A DNA stretch of 13,229 bases from an uncultured Bacteroidota bacterium (GTDB lineage: Bacteria > Bacteroidota > Bacteroidia > UKL13-3), in NCBI GenBank assembly GCA_903907885.1, contig CAIVPY010000465.1, forward strand, positions 1 to 13,229, given 5' to 3'. Each line of letters opens with the position of its first letter. Position 1 is the stretch's first letter. The notes under the pieces are model-generated. The model did not search any database, was not told where the DNA came from, and saw nothing but the letters and a program-made list of their open reading frames with translations. Of the stretch, positions 1-7,250 are shown one piece after another. The translations under genes were made by a program, and so were the position numbers.

Positions 1-25
1 ATTATTATTTTGTTGTTATTGTTTG

Positions 26-40
26 CTTATTGTCAATAAG
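26..40. repeat. 15-base palindrome downstream of the LruC gene
   Basis: CTTATTG-T-CAATAAG is a perfect 7-base inverted repeat around a single T, 50 bases past the LruC stop. The one-base centre makes an RNA hairpin of full length impossible, and no T-run follows on either strand, so it is more like a protein-binding dyad than a terminator. The gene it might serve would lie before the window. Confidence 0.35.
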
Positions 41-89
41 GTGGTTGGCGAGCAATATTCGGTCCCAAATAATTAATTACTTTTGGGAA

Positions 90-2582
90 TTAAGTTAAAT
101 AATATTTATTTTGACCAGCATTACTTTTATCTTGATCTTGGCCGAAATAAGCATTATTTACTTTAGCTGAAGGTCTACGGTTCATTAAATGAACTTCTTT
201 TCCTCTGTCTTGTCCAACTATCAAATATGGATTAAACAATGAAGTGCTAAAATCACTATTACTTAAAGTACCTCCTGATGGAGCTACACCATTTACTAAG
301 AAACGTACTGTAATAGAAGTAGTATCAGTTCCTAAATTAGGCGCGTTAGGGTCAGTATTGATATAACTAAAACCACCGTTGTTACCAGTAAACAATTTAT
401 ATACGTCATCATATACCAATATGTTTGTGTTACTTGATTGTCCCGCCTCGGTACCGTTTCCGCTTAATGCTATCCATGCAGCACCTGATGCTTTTGATCC
501 ACTTACACTTGTTACTTTATTTGGATCAATACCATCTAATTGAAATGCAAAACCATTATGTAATGATCCACCTGAGGCACGAGTTACTAATGTATAAACA
601 ACTTCAACTACATTATTGTTTGCATTGGTAATGGTATTAAATCTATAGTCAACAACTAAATCGTTAAAGTCGTAATCGCCTTTTGCTGGCCATAAATCTT
701 CATACATTAATGTACCATATCCTGCTGATGGATAACGATTACTATAAGCTCTTTTGTCATCACTAGGATAAGCATCTTCAACATCAGCTACTCCATCATT
801 ATCAGTATCTGTTCTTGGTGTAGAAGCACTACATCTAAATTTATGGTCATTGTCGTAGCTGGTTTTATCGTTATCTCCATTGTATTCAATTACAGCAAAG
901 TGATAATCGCTATTGTCTTCCAAATGTTTTATTTTACAAGATGAGCCCGTACCATTATACACTATAAATCCATCACCACAAGTATCGCCATTTCCAAAAG
1001 TTGAATCCGCATTATACGTTCTTCCATCTCCACCATCACAGGTAGGTGCAGAACCTTTTTTACATACTACGATACGTTTTGCTCCATCACCTTTTGTGAA
1101 ACTAAATTCCATTTCGTCTGATTTTATAGTTCCGAAAGAAGCCGAACTTGTTGGTGTTGAAGGTGGAGTGGCATTGGTTACATTTTCACATTTGTATTTT
1201 TTATCGTTGGCATACGTAGAACTTGTTCCAGTACCATTGTATTCAACAACCATAAATTTATAGCGGCTACCGCCTTCTAAATTGTCAACAGTAATGTTAT
1301 CATCTGACCCATCATACACAACGTAACCGTTTTCATAACGCTCACCATCACCAAACCTAGGACTTGCTGAATAGCTATGTCCGTGTTCGGCATCAGTTAA
1401 AAGATCATTGTCTTTTTGACAAACAACTATTCTGCGATTACCATCACCTTTTTGCACTTTAAAGTTAACAGAGTGTGAGCTACAAACAGGAGGAGTTGCA
1501 GCTGCTGCAGGTGGTGTCGAAGGAGGTGGAGCTAATGTTCCATGATCACCATTTAGAGTAGATGATGTGAAAAATGTTGCTGCACTTCCAGTTCCTGTTT
1601 GTTCAACTACTTTAAAGTAATAATTTGTATTTTGAGTTAAATTAGTAAGGTTAAAAGTACTTCCATTTCCGTTATAAACCACATAAGCAGAGCCAATTTG
1701 AGTTCCGCTACCATATGCAGCGTTAGCAGTATATGAGGTTAAATTTGTAGGTAAACCTGTTACTGCAGAACCTGTTTGACATAGTACCAAATGGTTTGAA
1801 CCACCACCAGCACTAAAACCTACTGTCATTGAAGTTAATGCCAAATTTGAGAAAACTAAATTGCTAGAAGCGTTCATGCTTCCACTAGTGAATGAATAAA
1901 TAGTTCCATTTGTAATTTTAGCATTGTTTGCATTATTAACACCAGCGTAGCTAATACTTGCTGTAGCAGCTGATGTAATAGATGCTTGATTATTGGCAGC
2001 TCCAGTTTTGTTGCTAAAACCCACTGAATAACTAGAATAAGTTAAACCACTTGGATTTAACCCATTGTAAATAAATGCAAAACTGTTAGACGTTTCATAT
2101 AAAGCCAATTGAACAGTACCATTTCCTGAATCACCATTCTTAGGAACTTTAATTCTCCATTCAATTACAAATACCCTATTAGGGGCAGTTCCATTAATAA
2201 AAGTATATGCTCCCCCACCCGAATTGTTTTCGCCAGAATAAAAATCCAAATCATCCCAAAAAGGTGCGATTTTAGGGGTATTGGTTACAGATGCCAAATC
2301 ATTAGTAGATTGAGAAGAAGCACCAGAACCACCTAATTCTATCCAACCATCAGGGCTAATTGAATATTGTGAATGTGAAGTACCATCAAACGTAAAATTA
2401 AATGGCAAAGTCAATACCGAAGTAGGGTTATCACTACCTCCGCTAAGTCTTCTTGTCCTAGTACCTGTGGCGGTAATTAATGAACCACTACTTTGAGAAA
2501 ACGAATAGGTTGTCTGGCTTATCGTGGCAAACAATTCTTGGCCCAAAACAAGTGCCATTATTATTAAAATATATCTTTTCAT
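90..2582 (-). CDS. Secreted LruC-domain protein with fibronectin-like repeats
   Basis: Large predicted exported protein of 830 residues from the ATG at 2582; the frame also allows a TTG three codons earlier (2591), which I consider less likely. Residue numbers below count from that TTG. A signal peptide ends near residue 22. Residues 25-235 resemble the beta-rich N-terminal module of Bacteroidota surface proteins (NGWI-like SPDGWIELG, IAPFWDDLDF, NRVFVIEW). Three fibronectin-like repeats follow at about 244-345, 357-470 and 478-590, each with the signature VVC, then VVYNG or VVYDG, then VVEYNG-like. DTDNDGVADVEDAYPSD at 594-610 looks like a thrombospondin type 3 calcium site. The LruC (DUF4842) domain starts near 615 with YEDLWPAKGDYDFNDLVVDY and includes LIVGQDRGKEVHL. 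The protein ends at NKYYLT, about 60 residues short of the usual LruC end. No type IX sorting domain is visible. It lies 21 bases after a lipoprotein gene, probably one operon. The ligand or role is unknown. Confidence 0.9.
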   Translation of the reverse strand: MKRYILIIMALVLGQELFATISQTTYSFSQSSGSLITATGTRTRRLSGGSDNPTSVLTLPFNFTFDGTSHSQYSISPDGWIELGGSGASSQSTNDLASVTNTPKIAPFWDDLDFYSGENNSGGGAYTFINGTAPNRVFVIEWRIKVPKNGDSGNGTVQLALYETSNSFAFIYNGLNPSGLTYSSYSVGFSNKTGAANNQASITSAATASISYAGVNNANNAKITNGTIYSFTSGSMNASSNLVFSNLALTSMTVGFSAGGGSNHLVLCQTGSAVTGLPTNLTSYTANAAYGSGTQIGSAYVVYNGNGSTFNLTNLTQNTNYYFKVVEQTGTGSAATFFTSSTLNGDHGTLAPPPSTPPAAAATPPVCSSHSVNFKVQKGDGNRRIVVCQKDNDLLTDAEHGHSYSASPRFGDGERYENGYVVYDGSDDNITVDNLEGGSRYKFMVVEYNGTGTSSTYANDKKYKCENVTNATPPSTPTSSASFGTIKSDEMEFSFTKGDGAKRIVVCKKGSAPTCDGGDGRTYNADSTFGNGDTCGDGFIVYNGTGSSCKIKHLEDNSDYHFAVIEYNGDNDKTSYDNDHKFRCSASTPRTDTDNDGVADVEDAYPSDDKRAYSNRYPSAGYGTLMYEDLWPAKGDYDFNDLVVDYRFNTITNANNNVVEVVYTLVTRASGGSLHNGFAFQLDGIDPNKVTSVSGSKASGAAWIALSGNGTEAGQSSNTNILVYDDVYKLFTGNNGGFSYINTDPNAPNLGTDTTSITVRFLVNGVAPSGGTLSNSDFSTSLFNPYLIVGQDRGKEVHLMNRRPSAKVNNAYFGQDQDKSNAGQNKYYLT

Positions 2583-2603
2583 GATTTTCAAAATTATAAA
2601 TTT

Positions 2604-2999
2604 TTACTTTACTGATGTTTCAATTTTACCTGAAGTTATATCATAAGATGTGGATACACCAATAAATGATACAATAACTGTTTTTGTGAATGATGGAACT
2701 TCTATTTCTCCAGTATAATTATCAGATACGTTTTGCAGCTTTTGAAATAATACGTCATTGTTTGGTGTCATTATTTTTAAAGTGCTTTTTCTAACGTCAC
2801 CTTTAATTCCAACCATTGAAAAAATTACTTTGTTACTAGTATTCCAATTAAAGTTTGAAGGTGCTTTAAGTTCTGCAATTGTTTTAGCAGTTGTTGTTGG
2901 ATTCGTGTTCGGCTTAATTGGTTCAATATCTTTACGGCAACTTACTAAGCTACTTGAAACGATAAAAGATAAAATGATTAATTTAATTAATGGTTTCAT
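2604..2999 (-). CDS. Small lipoprotein upstream of the LruC protein
   Basis: A 131-residue predicted lipoprotein: a hydrophobic signal segment at 5-19 and a lipobox LVSC with lipidated Cys21, followed by RKDIE, a charged +2 region that may favour surface export in Bacteroidota. A Pro/Thr/Asn-rich linker covers 26-44. The mature part, about 45-131, looks like one beta-sandwich. The stretch APSNFNWNTSNKVIFSMVG recalls the 'P-FDF-TTK-V' module that precedes LruC domains in many Bacteroidota proteins; this likeness is from memory. The stop is 21 bases before the ATG of the LruC gene on the same strand, so the two are probably co-transcribed and may act together on the outer membrane. An antisense frame of similar length has no family features. 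No enzymatic motif is visible. Confidence 0.85.
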   Translation of the reverse strand: MKPLIKLIILSFIVSSSLVSCRKDIEPIKPNTNPTTTAKTIAELKAPSNFNWNTSNKVIFSMVGIKGDVRKSTLKIMTPNNDVLFQKLQNVSDNYTGEIEVPSFTKTVIVSFIGVSTSYDITSGKIETSVK

Positions 3000-3025
3000 T
3001 ATTTTATTTTTTTTGAGTACTCTAA

Positions 3026-3069
3026 GGGTTTACAACAAAAATGCCAGTTTGTGCAAATTCAATAAACCC
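3026..3069 (-). repeat. Inverted repeat GGGTTTA/TAAACCC in the lipoprotein leader
   Basis: A perfect 7-base inverted repeat, GGGTTTA at 3026-3032 and TAAACCC at 3063-3069, separated by 30 bases. It lies 27-70 bases upstream of the lipoprotein start. If transcribed it could close a hairpin in the 5' leader; if not, it could be a dyad for a regulator. No T-run follows on either strand, so it is not an intrinsic terminator. It matches no riboswitch that I recognise. Confidence 0.35.
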
Positions 3070-3098
3070 CATAGAATCAATACTTCAAGGCAAGCCAA

Positions 3099-3125
3099 TT
3101 TATGTTTCTCCTTTTTATGTTCTCC
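3099..3125. repeat. Tandem imperfect 13-base direct repeat
   Basis: TTTATGTTTCTCC (3099-3111) and TTTATGTTCTCC (3114-3125) sit side by side with a 15-base period, differing by one base deletion. On the minus strand they read GGAGAACATAAA then GGAGAAACATAAA. They lie about 100-125 bases upstream of the lipoprotein gene, where tandem activator half-sites could be placed. Function unknown; chance similarity in AT-rich DNA remains possible. Confidence 0.35.
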
Positions 3126-3139
3126 CGAATTGATTTGGG
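3124..3139. repeat. Small hairpin with a duplicated 3' arm
   Basis: CCCGAA (3124-3129) can pair with TTTGGG (3134-3139) across a TTGA loop, with one G-T wobble. The 3' arm motif ATTTGGG is repeated at 3148-3154, so the same 5' arm could pair with either copy. There is no T-run, so it is not a terminator on either strand. Significance is uncertain. Confidence 0.25.
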
Positions 3140-3308
3140 TATTCTAAATTTGGGACAACATTTCATCTACTATACTAATTTTTACTTAATATTTTCTTCC
3201 ACAAAATAAATACAAAATTTTTGAACTTTCAAAGTATTTTCTGCTTTATTTTTATTTTTAATGGTTATTTTTTAGTGGTAAACAACATAAAACATATTTC
3301 AAAGCAAC

Positions 3309-3316
3309 TAGGTTTG
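3309..3316 (+). promoter_or_regulatory. Candidate -7 promoter element for the DUF4175 gene
   Basis: TAGGTTTG is an exact match to the Bacteroidota -7 consensus TAnnTTTG on the coding strand, 89 bases before the ATG. I see no TTG at the expected -33 distance, so the assignment is tentative. A second candidate, TATTTTCG at 3388-3395, is close to the consensus and would give an almost leaderless message. Confidence 0.3.
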
Positions 3317-3405
3317 AAAATAGGGATAGATATAAACAAATTACTGTAGGTTTATCATAAAACAAACTCCTCTTTCGTTTTTTTATTTATTTTCGCCATG
3401 ATAGT

Positions 3406-6400
3406 ATGTCGGTAACAAAGCAACCTGTATTAATACAAAAGCTTGACGAGTTTATTCGCAAGTATTACAAGAACCAATTGATTAAAGGCAGCATTTACTT
3501 TGTGGCTTTTGTGTTAGTTGCATTTTTGCTTATTGCAATACTTGAGTTTTTTGGACGATACAATTCAAGCGTAAGAGCCTTTTTCTTTTTTTCATTTATT
3601 GCTTTCGCACTTTATTGCTTAATCAGATACATAATATTGCCCCTTGCCCATATTTATCGAATAGGCAAAACCATTAGCTATACCCAAGCGGCAGACATTA
3701 TTGGAAAGCATTTTATAGAAGTAAAAGACAGTTTGCTAAACACCTTGCAATTGCAAGAATTGGCTCTGCAATCGCAGTCGGACAATAGTCTCTTGTTAGC
3801 CGCCATTCAACAGAAAACAGAGCAACTGAGACCTGTGCCTTTTGTGAGTGCCATCAACTTTAAAAGCAACTTACACTACGCAAAATACGCAGCAATACCA
3901 CTCCTTGTTTTTGCATTAATCTCCATCATTGCCCCATCCATGATTAGCGACAGTGGAGAGAGGATTCTTTACTACAAACAAACCTTTATACCCCAAGCGC
4001 CTTTCACGTTCAACCTTCTCAATAATAGCTTAAAAATTGAACAATTCAGCGATATTGACATTCATGTGAGAATGAGTGGAAGCAGTATCCCCGATGAGGT
4101 ATTCATCAATATTGATGGCAATACATACAAAATGCAGAAAGTTGATAAACTGAATTTTCTTCACTCTCTCAAAAACATTCAAAAAACAACTTCCTTTGTG
4201 TTTCAGGCAGATGAATTTAATAGCAATGAATACAAGGTGGAAGTAGCTGCAAAACCACTAATTTTAAGTTACCAAGTAGCATGTGATTATCCTGCCTACT
4301 TAGGTAAAAAGGATGAAACCCTAAACAATCCTGGAGATATAACCATTCCAGCAGGCACCGTTCTAAATTGGAAATTTTTGACCAAGCAAACCGATGAGTT
4401 GGTATTAGGCTTTGGTGACAAATTATCTGTTGCAGAGAAGAAAGATGAAAACCGATTCAGCTTTGTCAAAAAATTCTTTATGAGTAGTCAATATTTTATC
4501 AGAAACAGCAACAAAGAGTCGCAGAGCTATGATTCACTTCTATACAATGTCACTGTTGTTCCCGATGCATTTCCTGATATCACAGTTGATGAAAAGATTG
4601 ACTCAGTAAGCAATCAGCAGGTTTATTTTATAGGTGACATTAATGATGACCATGGTTTTAGCAAATTGGCATTCCACTATCGTTTTGTTAAATCGGATGA
4701 TAAATCGAAAACCCAATTGCCTTTGCTAAGCAAGCCACTAGTGTTTGACAAAAACCAAACTGTTCAAAGGTTCTACCATTATTTCAACGTGAATGAAGTG
4801 AACGTAAAACCAGGAGATGAGCTGGAATACTACTTTGAGGTTTGGGACAACGATGGTGTTTATGGAGCCAAATCAAGTAAAAGTAAAACCATGTTGTTTA
4901 AATCGGCTACGATTAATGAACTAAAAGAAAAAAGCAATGCCAATAGCAGCGCCCTTAAAGATAAAATGGCTGATGCTTTGAAGGAAAGCAGGGATTTACA
5001 AAAAGACCTAAAAGACCTTGAGCGTAAGATGCTCGAGAAAAAAGAACTCACTTGGGAAGAAAAACAAAAGGCTGAAAAACTACTTGAGCGTCAGAAAGAA
5101 TTGAATAAAAAAATTGATGAGCTTCAAAAAGATTTCAAGCAAAACAACAAGCAGGAAGAACAGTTTAAGGAAGAGCAGGAGCGCATACTCGAGAAGCAAG
5201 AGCAGCTTGAGAAAAGGTATAAAGAGTTAATTACTGATGAGATGAAGCAGCTTATGAAACGCATGGAAGACATGATGAAGTTGCAAAACAAAGACCTGTT
5301 GAAAAACGAAATGGAGAAAATGCAACTTAACAACAAAGACGTTGAAAAAGAGTTGGATAGAATGCTCGAAATGTACAAGAAAATTGAGCTTGAAAAGAAA
5401 CTAGAAGAGGCCACAGATAAGCTTGAAAAACTTGCTGAAAAACAAGAAGACTTAGCTAAAAAAACTGAAGACAAAAACAGTGACAAAGAGCAGTTGAAAG
5501 AAGAACAAAAGAAACTCAATGAGGAATTCAAAGAATTGCAAAAAGACCTAAAAGAAATGGAAAAGCTTAACGAAAAGCTTGAGGACAAAGAGGATTTGGC
5601 AAATACTGACGAGGAACAAAAAGATACTGAAGAGCAAATGGACAAAAGCAGCGAAGAGCTGAATAAGGGCAATAAGAAGAAAGCTGCTGAAGCCGAAAAG
5701 AAGGCCGCTGATGCCATGAAGAAAGCTGCTCAGAAAATGAAAGAAAAGCAAGCGAACGAAGAAGACAAACAAGCAGAAATTGATATCAATGCATTGCGAG
5801 AAATTCTTGAAAACTTGGTTGAACTAAGTAAGCAACAAGAAGATTTGATGCAAGAGTTTGGTCGAATAAATGGATACAACCCGCAATATGTTGAATTAGG
5901 TAAGAAACAAAAAAACCTGAACGATAATGCCCGTATGGTAGAAGACAGCATTTTGGAATTGAGCAAACGTGTTCCAGAAATGCGCTCTTTTGTAAATCGA
6001 GAAGTAAGCAAAATGAACGACCAAATGAACAAAGCAGTAAAAGGCTTTGCCACTCGTGATTTCATGAGAACTCGCAGTTATCAGCAACAAGCCATGACCA
6101 ATGCCAATAACCTTGCCGTTATGCTTAGTGACGTGCTGAAGCAATTACAGGCACAACAACAAAGCGAGCAACAAGGGGAAGGAAAAGGAAAAAAATCGGG
6201 CAAACCAAAGCCCGGTAGTGGCAAGGGTTCGGGCAAAGGCAAACCAAGCATGAGTCAATTGAAGAAAATGCAAGAAGAGCTTAACAAACAATTACGCGAG
6301 GGACTAAATAAAAACGGAACGGGAGAGAAACCTAATGGAAAAAAACCAGGAGGGTCGCAAGGCTCTGGGGGTATGGGCTCTGAAGGTTTTGCGCGCATGG

Positions 6401-6813
6401 CCGCACAACAAATGGCCATTCGTCAGCAAATGCAGAAAATGCTACAGCAAATGGATGCAAAAGAAAAAGAACAAATGGGTGGTGGAAAGCAATTAGGAGA
6501 ATTGCAAAAAATGATGGAGCAAACCGAAAAAGAATTGTTTAACAAACGTCTTACTTCCGAAACCCTAATGCGTCAGCAAGATATATTAACCCGTTTACTC
6601 GAAAGCGAAAAGGCTGAGCGCAAACAAGAGCAAGACAATAAACGCGAAGCGGAACAAGCCAAAGAAAAAGAACGCAGTTTGCCAACACCATCTTTTGATA
6701 AATACATCAAACAGAAGAATAAAGAAACAGAATTGATAAAAACAGTGCCTGTTGGAATGCAACCTTATTACATCGAAAAGTCAAAGCAATACTTGCACTC
6801 TATTGAAAAGTAA
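3406..6813 (+). CDS. DUF4175-family membrane protein with giant coiled coil
   Basis: 1135-residue member of the Bacteroidota DUF4175 family. Two N-terminal membrane helices (about 27-49 and 56-80) are followed by a short helical region and a third membrane helix (about 160-180). Residues 190-495 look like a beta-rich extracytoplasmic region. From about 500 to 790 runs an almost uninterrupted Lys/Glu coiled coil, with a TolA-like Ala/Lys/Glu stretch at 757-782. A conserved helical block follows (LVELSKQQEDLMQEFG at 804-819). The tail has Gly/Lys/Ser linkers at 923-948 and 968-993 and a Gln/Met-rich helical segment at 994-1060. Three helices and the length suggest an inner-membrane anchor with a long rod in the periplasm; its function is not established. 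The ATG at 3406 fits the family N-terminus (LDEFIRKYYKNQLIKG). An out-of-frame ATG at 3398 opens a five-codon frame overlapping the start. A 68-residue lipoprotein gene follows after 73 bases. Confidence 0.9.
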   Translation: MSVTKQPVLIQKLDEFIRKYYKNQLIKGSIYFVAFVLVAFLLIAILEFFGRYNSSVRAFFFFSFIAFALYCLIRYIILPLAHIYRIGKTISYTQAADIIGKHFIEVKDSLLNTLQLQELALQSQSDNSLLLAAIQQKTEQLRPVPFVSAINFKSNLHYAKYAAIPLLVFALISIIAPSMISDSGERILYYKQTFIPQAPFTFNLLNNSLKIEQFSDIDIHVRMSGSSIPDEVFINIDGNTYKMQKVDKLNFLHSLKNIQKTTSFVFQADEFNSNEYKVEVAAKPLILSYQVACDYPAYLGKKDETLNNPGDITIPAGTVLNWKFLTKQTDELVLGFGDKLSVAEKKDENRFSFVKKFFMSSQYFIRNSNKESQSYDSLLYNVTVVPDAFPDITVDEKIDSVSNQQVYFIGDINDDHGFSKLAFHYRFVKSDDKSKTQLPLLSKPLVFDKNQTVQRFYHYFNVNEVNVKPGDELEYYFEVWDNDGVYGAKSSKSKTMLFKSATINELKEKSNANSSALKDKMADALKESRDLQKDLKDLERKMLEKKELTWEEKQKAEKLLERQKELNKKIDELQKDFKQNNKQEEQFKEEQERILEKQEQLEKRYKELITDEMKQLMKRMEDMMKLQNKDLLKNEMEKMQLNNKDVEKELDRMLEMYKKIELEKKLEEATDKLEKLAEKQEDLAKKTEDKNSDKEQLKEEQKKLNEEFKELQKDLKEMEKLNEKLEDKEDLANTDEEQKDTEEQMDKSSEELNKGNKKKAAEAEKKAADAMKKAAQKMKEKQANEEDKQAEIDINALREILENLVELSKQQEDLMQEFGRINGYNPQYVELGKKQKNLNDNARMVEDSILELSKRVPEMRSFVNREVSKMNDQMNKAVKGFATRDFMRTRSYQQQAMTNANNLAVMLSDVLKQLQAQQQSEQQGEGKGKKSGKPKPGSGKGSGKGKPSMSQLKKMQEELNKQLREGLNKNGTGEKPNGKKPGGSQGSGGMGSEGFARMAAQQMAIRQQMQKMLQQMDAKEKEQMGGGKQLGELQKMMEQTEKELFNKRLTSETLMRQQDILTRLLESEKAERKQEQDNKREAEQAKEKERSLPTPSFDKYIKQKNKETELIKTVPVGMQPYYIEKSKQYLHSIEK

Positions 6814-6886
6814 AAAGGAGCTTATATTATCTTCAACATTTACAAATAAAATTATATTTTTACCAAATATTTAAAATACAAAAGCG

Positions 6887-7093
6887 ATGAAAAAGATAAT
6901 AACCATAGCACTTCTATCCTTGATAATAAACGCTTGTAACAACGACCCGAAATTAAACGCAACTGAAGAAAAAGCTGTAGAAACTCAATTAGATAAAGAC
7001 CAAAATGCTATGGACTCTTTAGAAAAAGCCATACAAGAACAAATTGGTGATTTGGATAAGGATACTACCTTAATTGAAAATACGAAGGAATAA
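6887..7093 (+). CDS. Small predicted lipoprotein, 68 residues
   Basis: Short protein with a Lys-Lys start, a hydrophobic core at 4-13 and a lipobox-like INAC with lipidated Cys at 17, then NNDPK. The remaining 50 or so residues are highly charged, rich in Asp, Glu and Lys, and predicted helical (VETQLDKDQNAMDSLEKAIQ). I do not recognise the family. Clear signal features, a coding-like composition and tandem placement 73 bases after the DUF4175 gene support it as real. The upstream stretch TATTTTTA is one base from the Bacteroidota -7 element, so it could also have its own promoter. A hairpin with a T-run follows its stop. It may be anchored in a membrane of the same envelope in which the DUF4175 rod lies; a direct link is only inferred from position. 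Confidence 0.7.
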   Translation: MKKIITIALLSLIINACNNDPKLNATEEKAVETQLDKDQNAMDSLEKAIQEQIGDLDKDTTLIENTKE

Positions 7094-7099
7094 AAAGAA

Positions 7100-7129
7100 G
7101 GCATTTCCATTTAGTGGGATGCTGTTTTT
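7100..7129 (+). terminator. Probable intrinsic terminator after the 68-residue lipoprotein
   Basis: GCATTTCC (7101-7108) pairs with GGGATGC (7116-7122) with one bulged T and one wobble, around a seven-base loop. It is followed by GTTTTT at 7124-7129. It begins seven bases after the stop codon on the plus strand. The stem is moderate in strength, so efficiency is uncertain. Confidence 0.45.
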
Positions 7130-7250
7130 ATGAGAATTTCCTCTTAACCATATAAATGACATTAGACCTTTACATTGACAACATAAAATAGGAGGGTTTT
7201 AGTAAGTGCCCCAAAAGCAACAAACTAATTTCATTTTTTATCTGACATTA

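Larger units (their letters stand above)
3000..3405. other. 406-base divergent intergenic region
   Basis: Very AT-rich spacer between the minus-strand lipoprotein/LruC unit and the plus-strand DUF4175 gene. No convincing gene on either strand. It must hold both promoters. On the minus side, CATTTTTG (complement of 3036-3043) and TGAATTTG (further upstream) are each one mismatch from the -7 consensus TAnnTTTG, with a TTG 16 bases upstream in both cases; neither is decisive. Inverted repeats at 3026-3069 and 3124-3139 and a tandem repeat at 3099-3125 are listed separately. The plus side has TAGGTTTG at 3309-3316 and TATTTTCG at 3388-3395. Confidence 0.6.

Noticed and set aside
1..89. Possible frameshifted continuation of the LruC domain downstream of the stop
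   Set aside because: All three minus-strand frames were read; none shows the expected LPWAI or WA.SGG tail motifs, and each meets a stop in or near the region.
913..1263. Plus-strand frame of 116 residues, and one at 425-631
   Set aside because: Lies entirely inside the LruC gene on the opposite strand, Pro/Ser-rich composition produced by the repeats, no recognisable domain.
2758..3147. 129-residue plus-strand frame with a hydrophobic segment
   Set aside because: Antisense to the lipoprotein gene, whose signal peptide and lipobox are convincing; the hydrophobicity comes from the reverse reading of AT-rich codons.
5124..5717. Long serine- and phenylalanine-rich open frame on the minus strand, and similar ones at 4860-5051, 5548-5772, 5730-6065 and 5896-6144
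   Set aside because: They are antisense to the Lys/Glu coiled coil of the DUF4175 gene; AAA/GAA/AAG codons read backwards give Ser/Phe/Leu-rich frames free of stops. No family features or start context.
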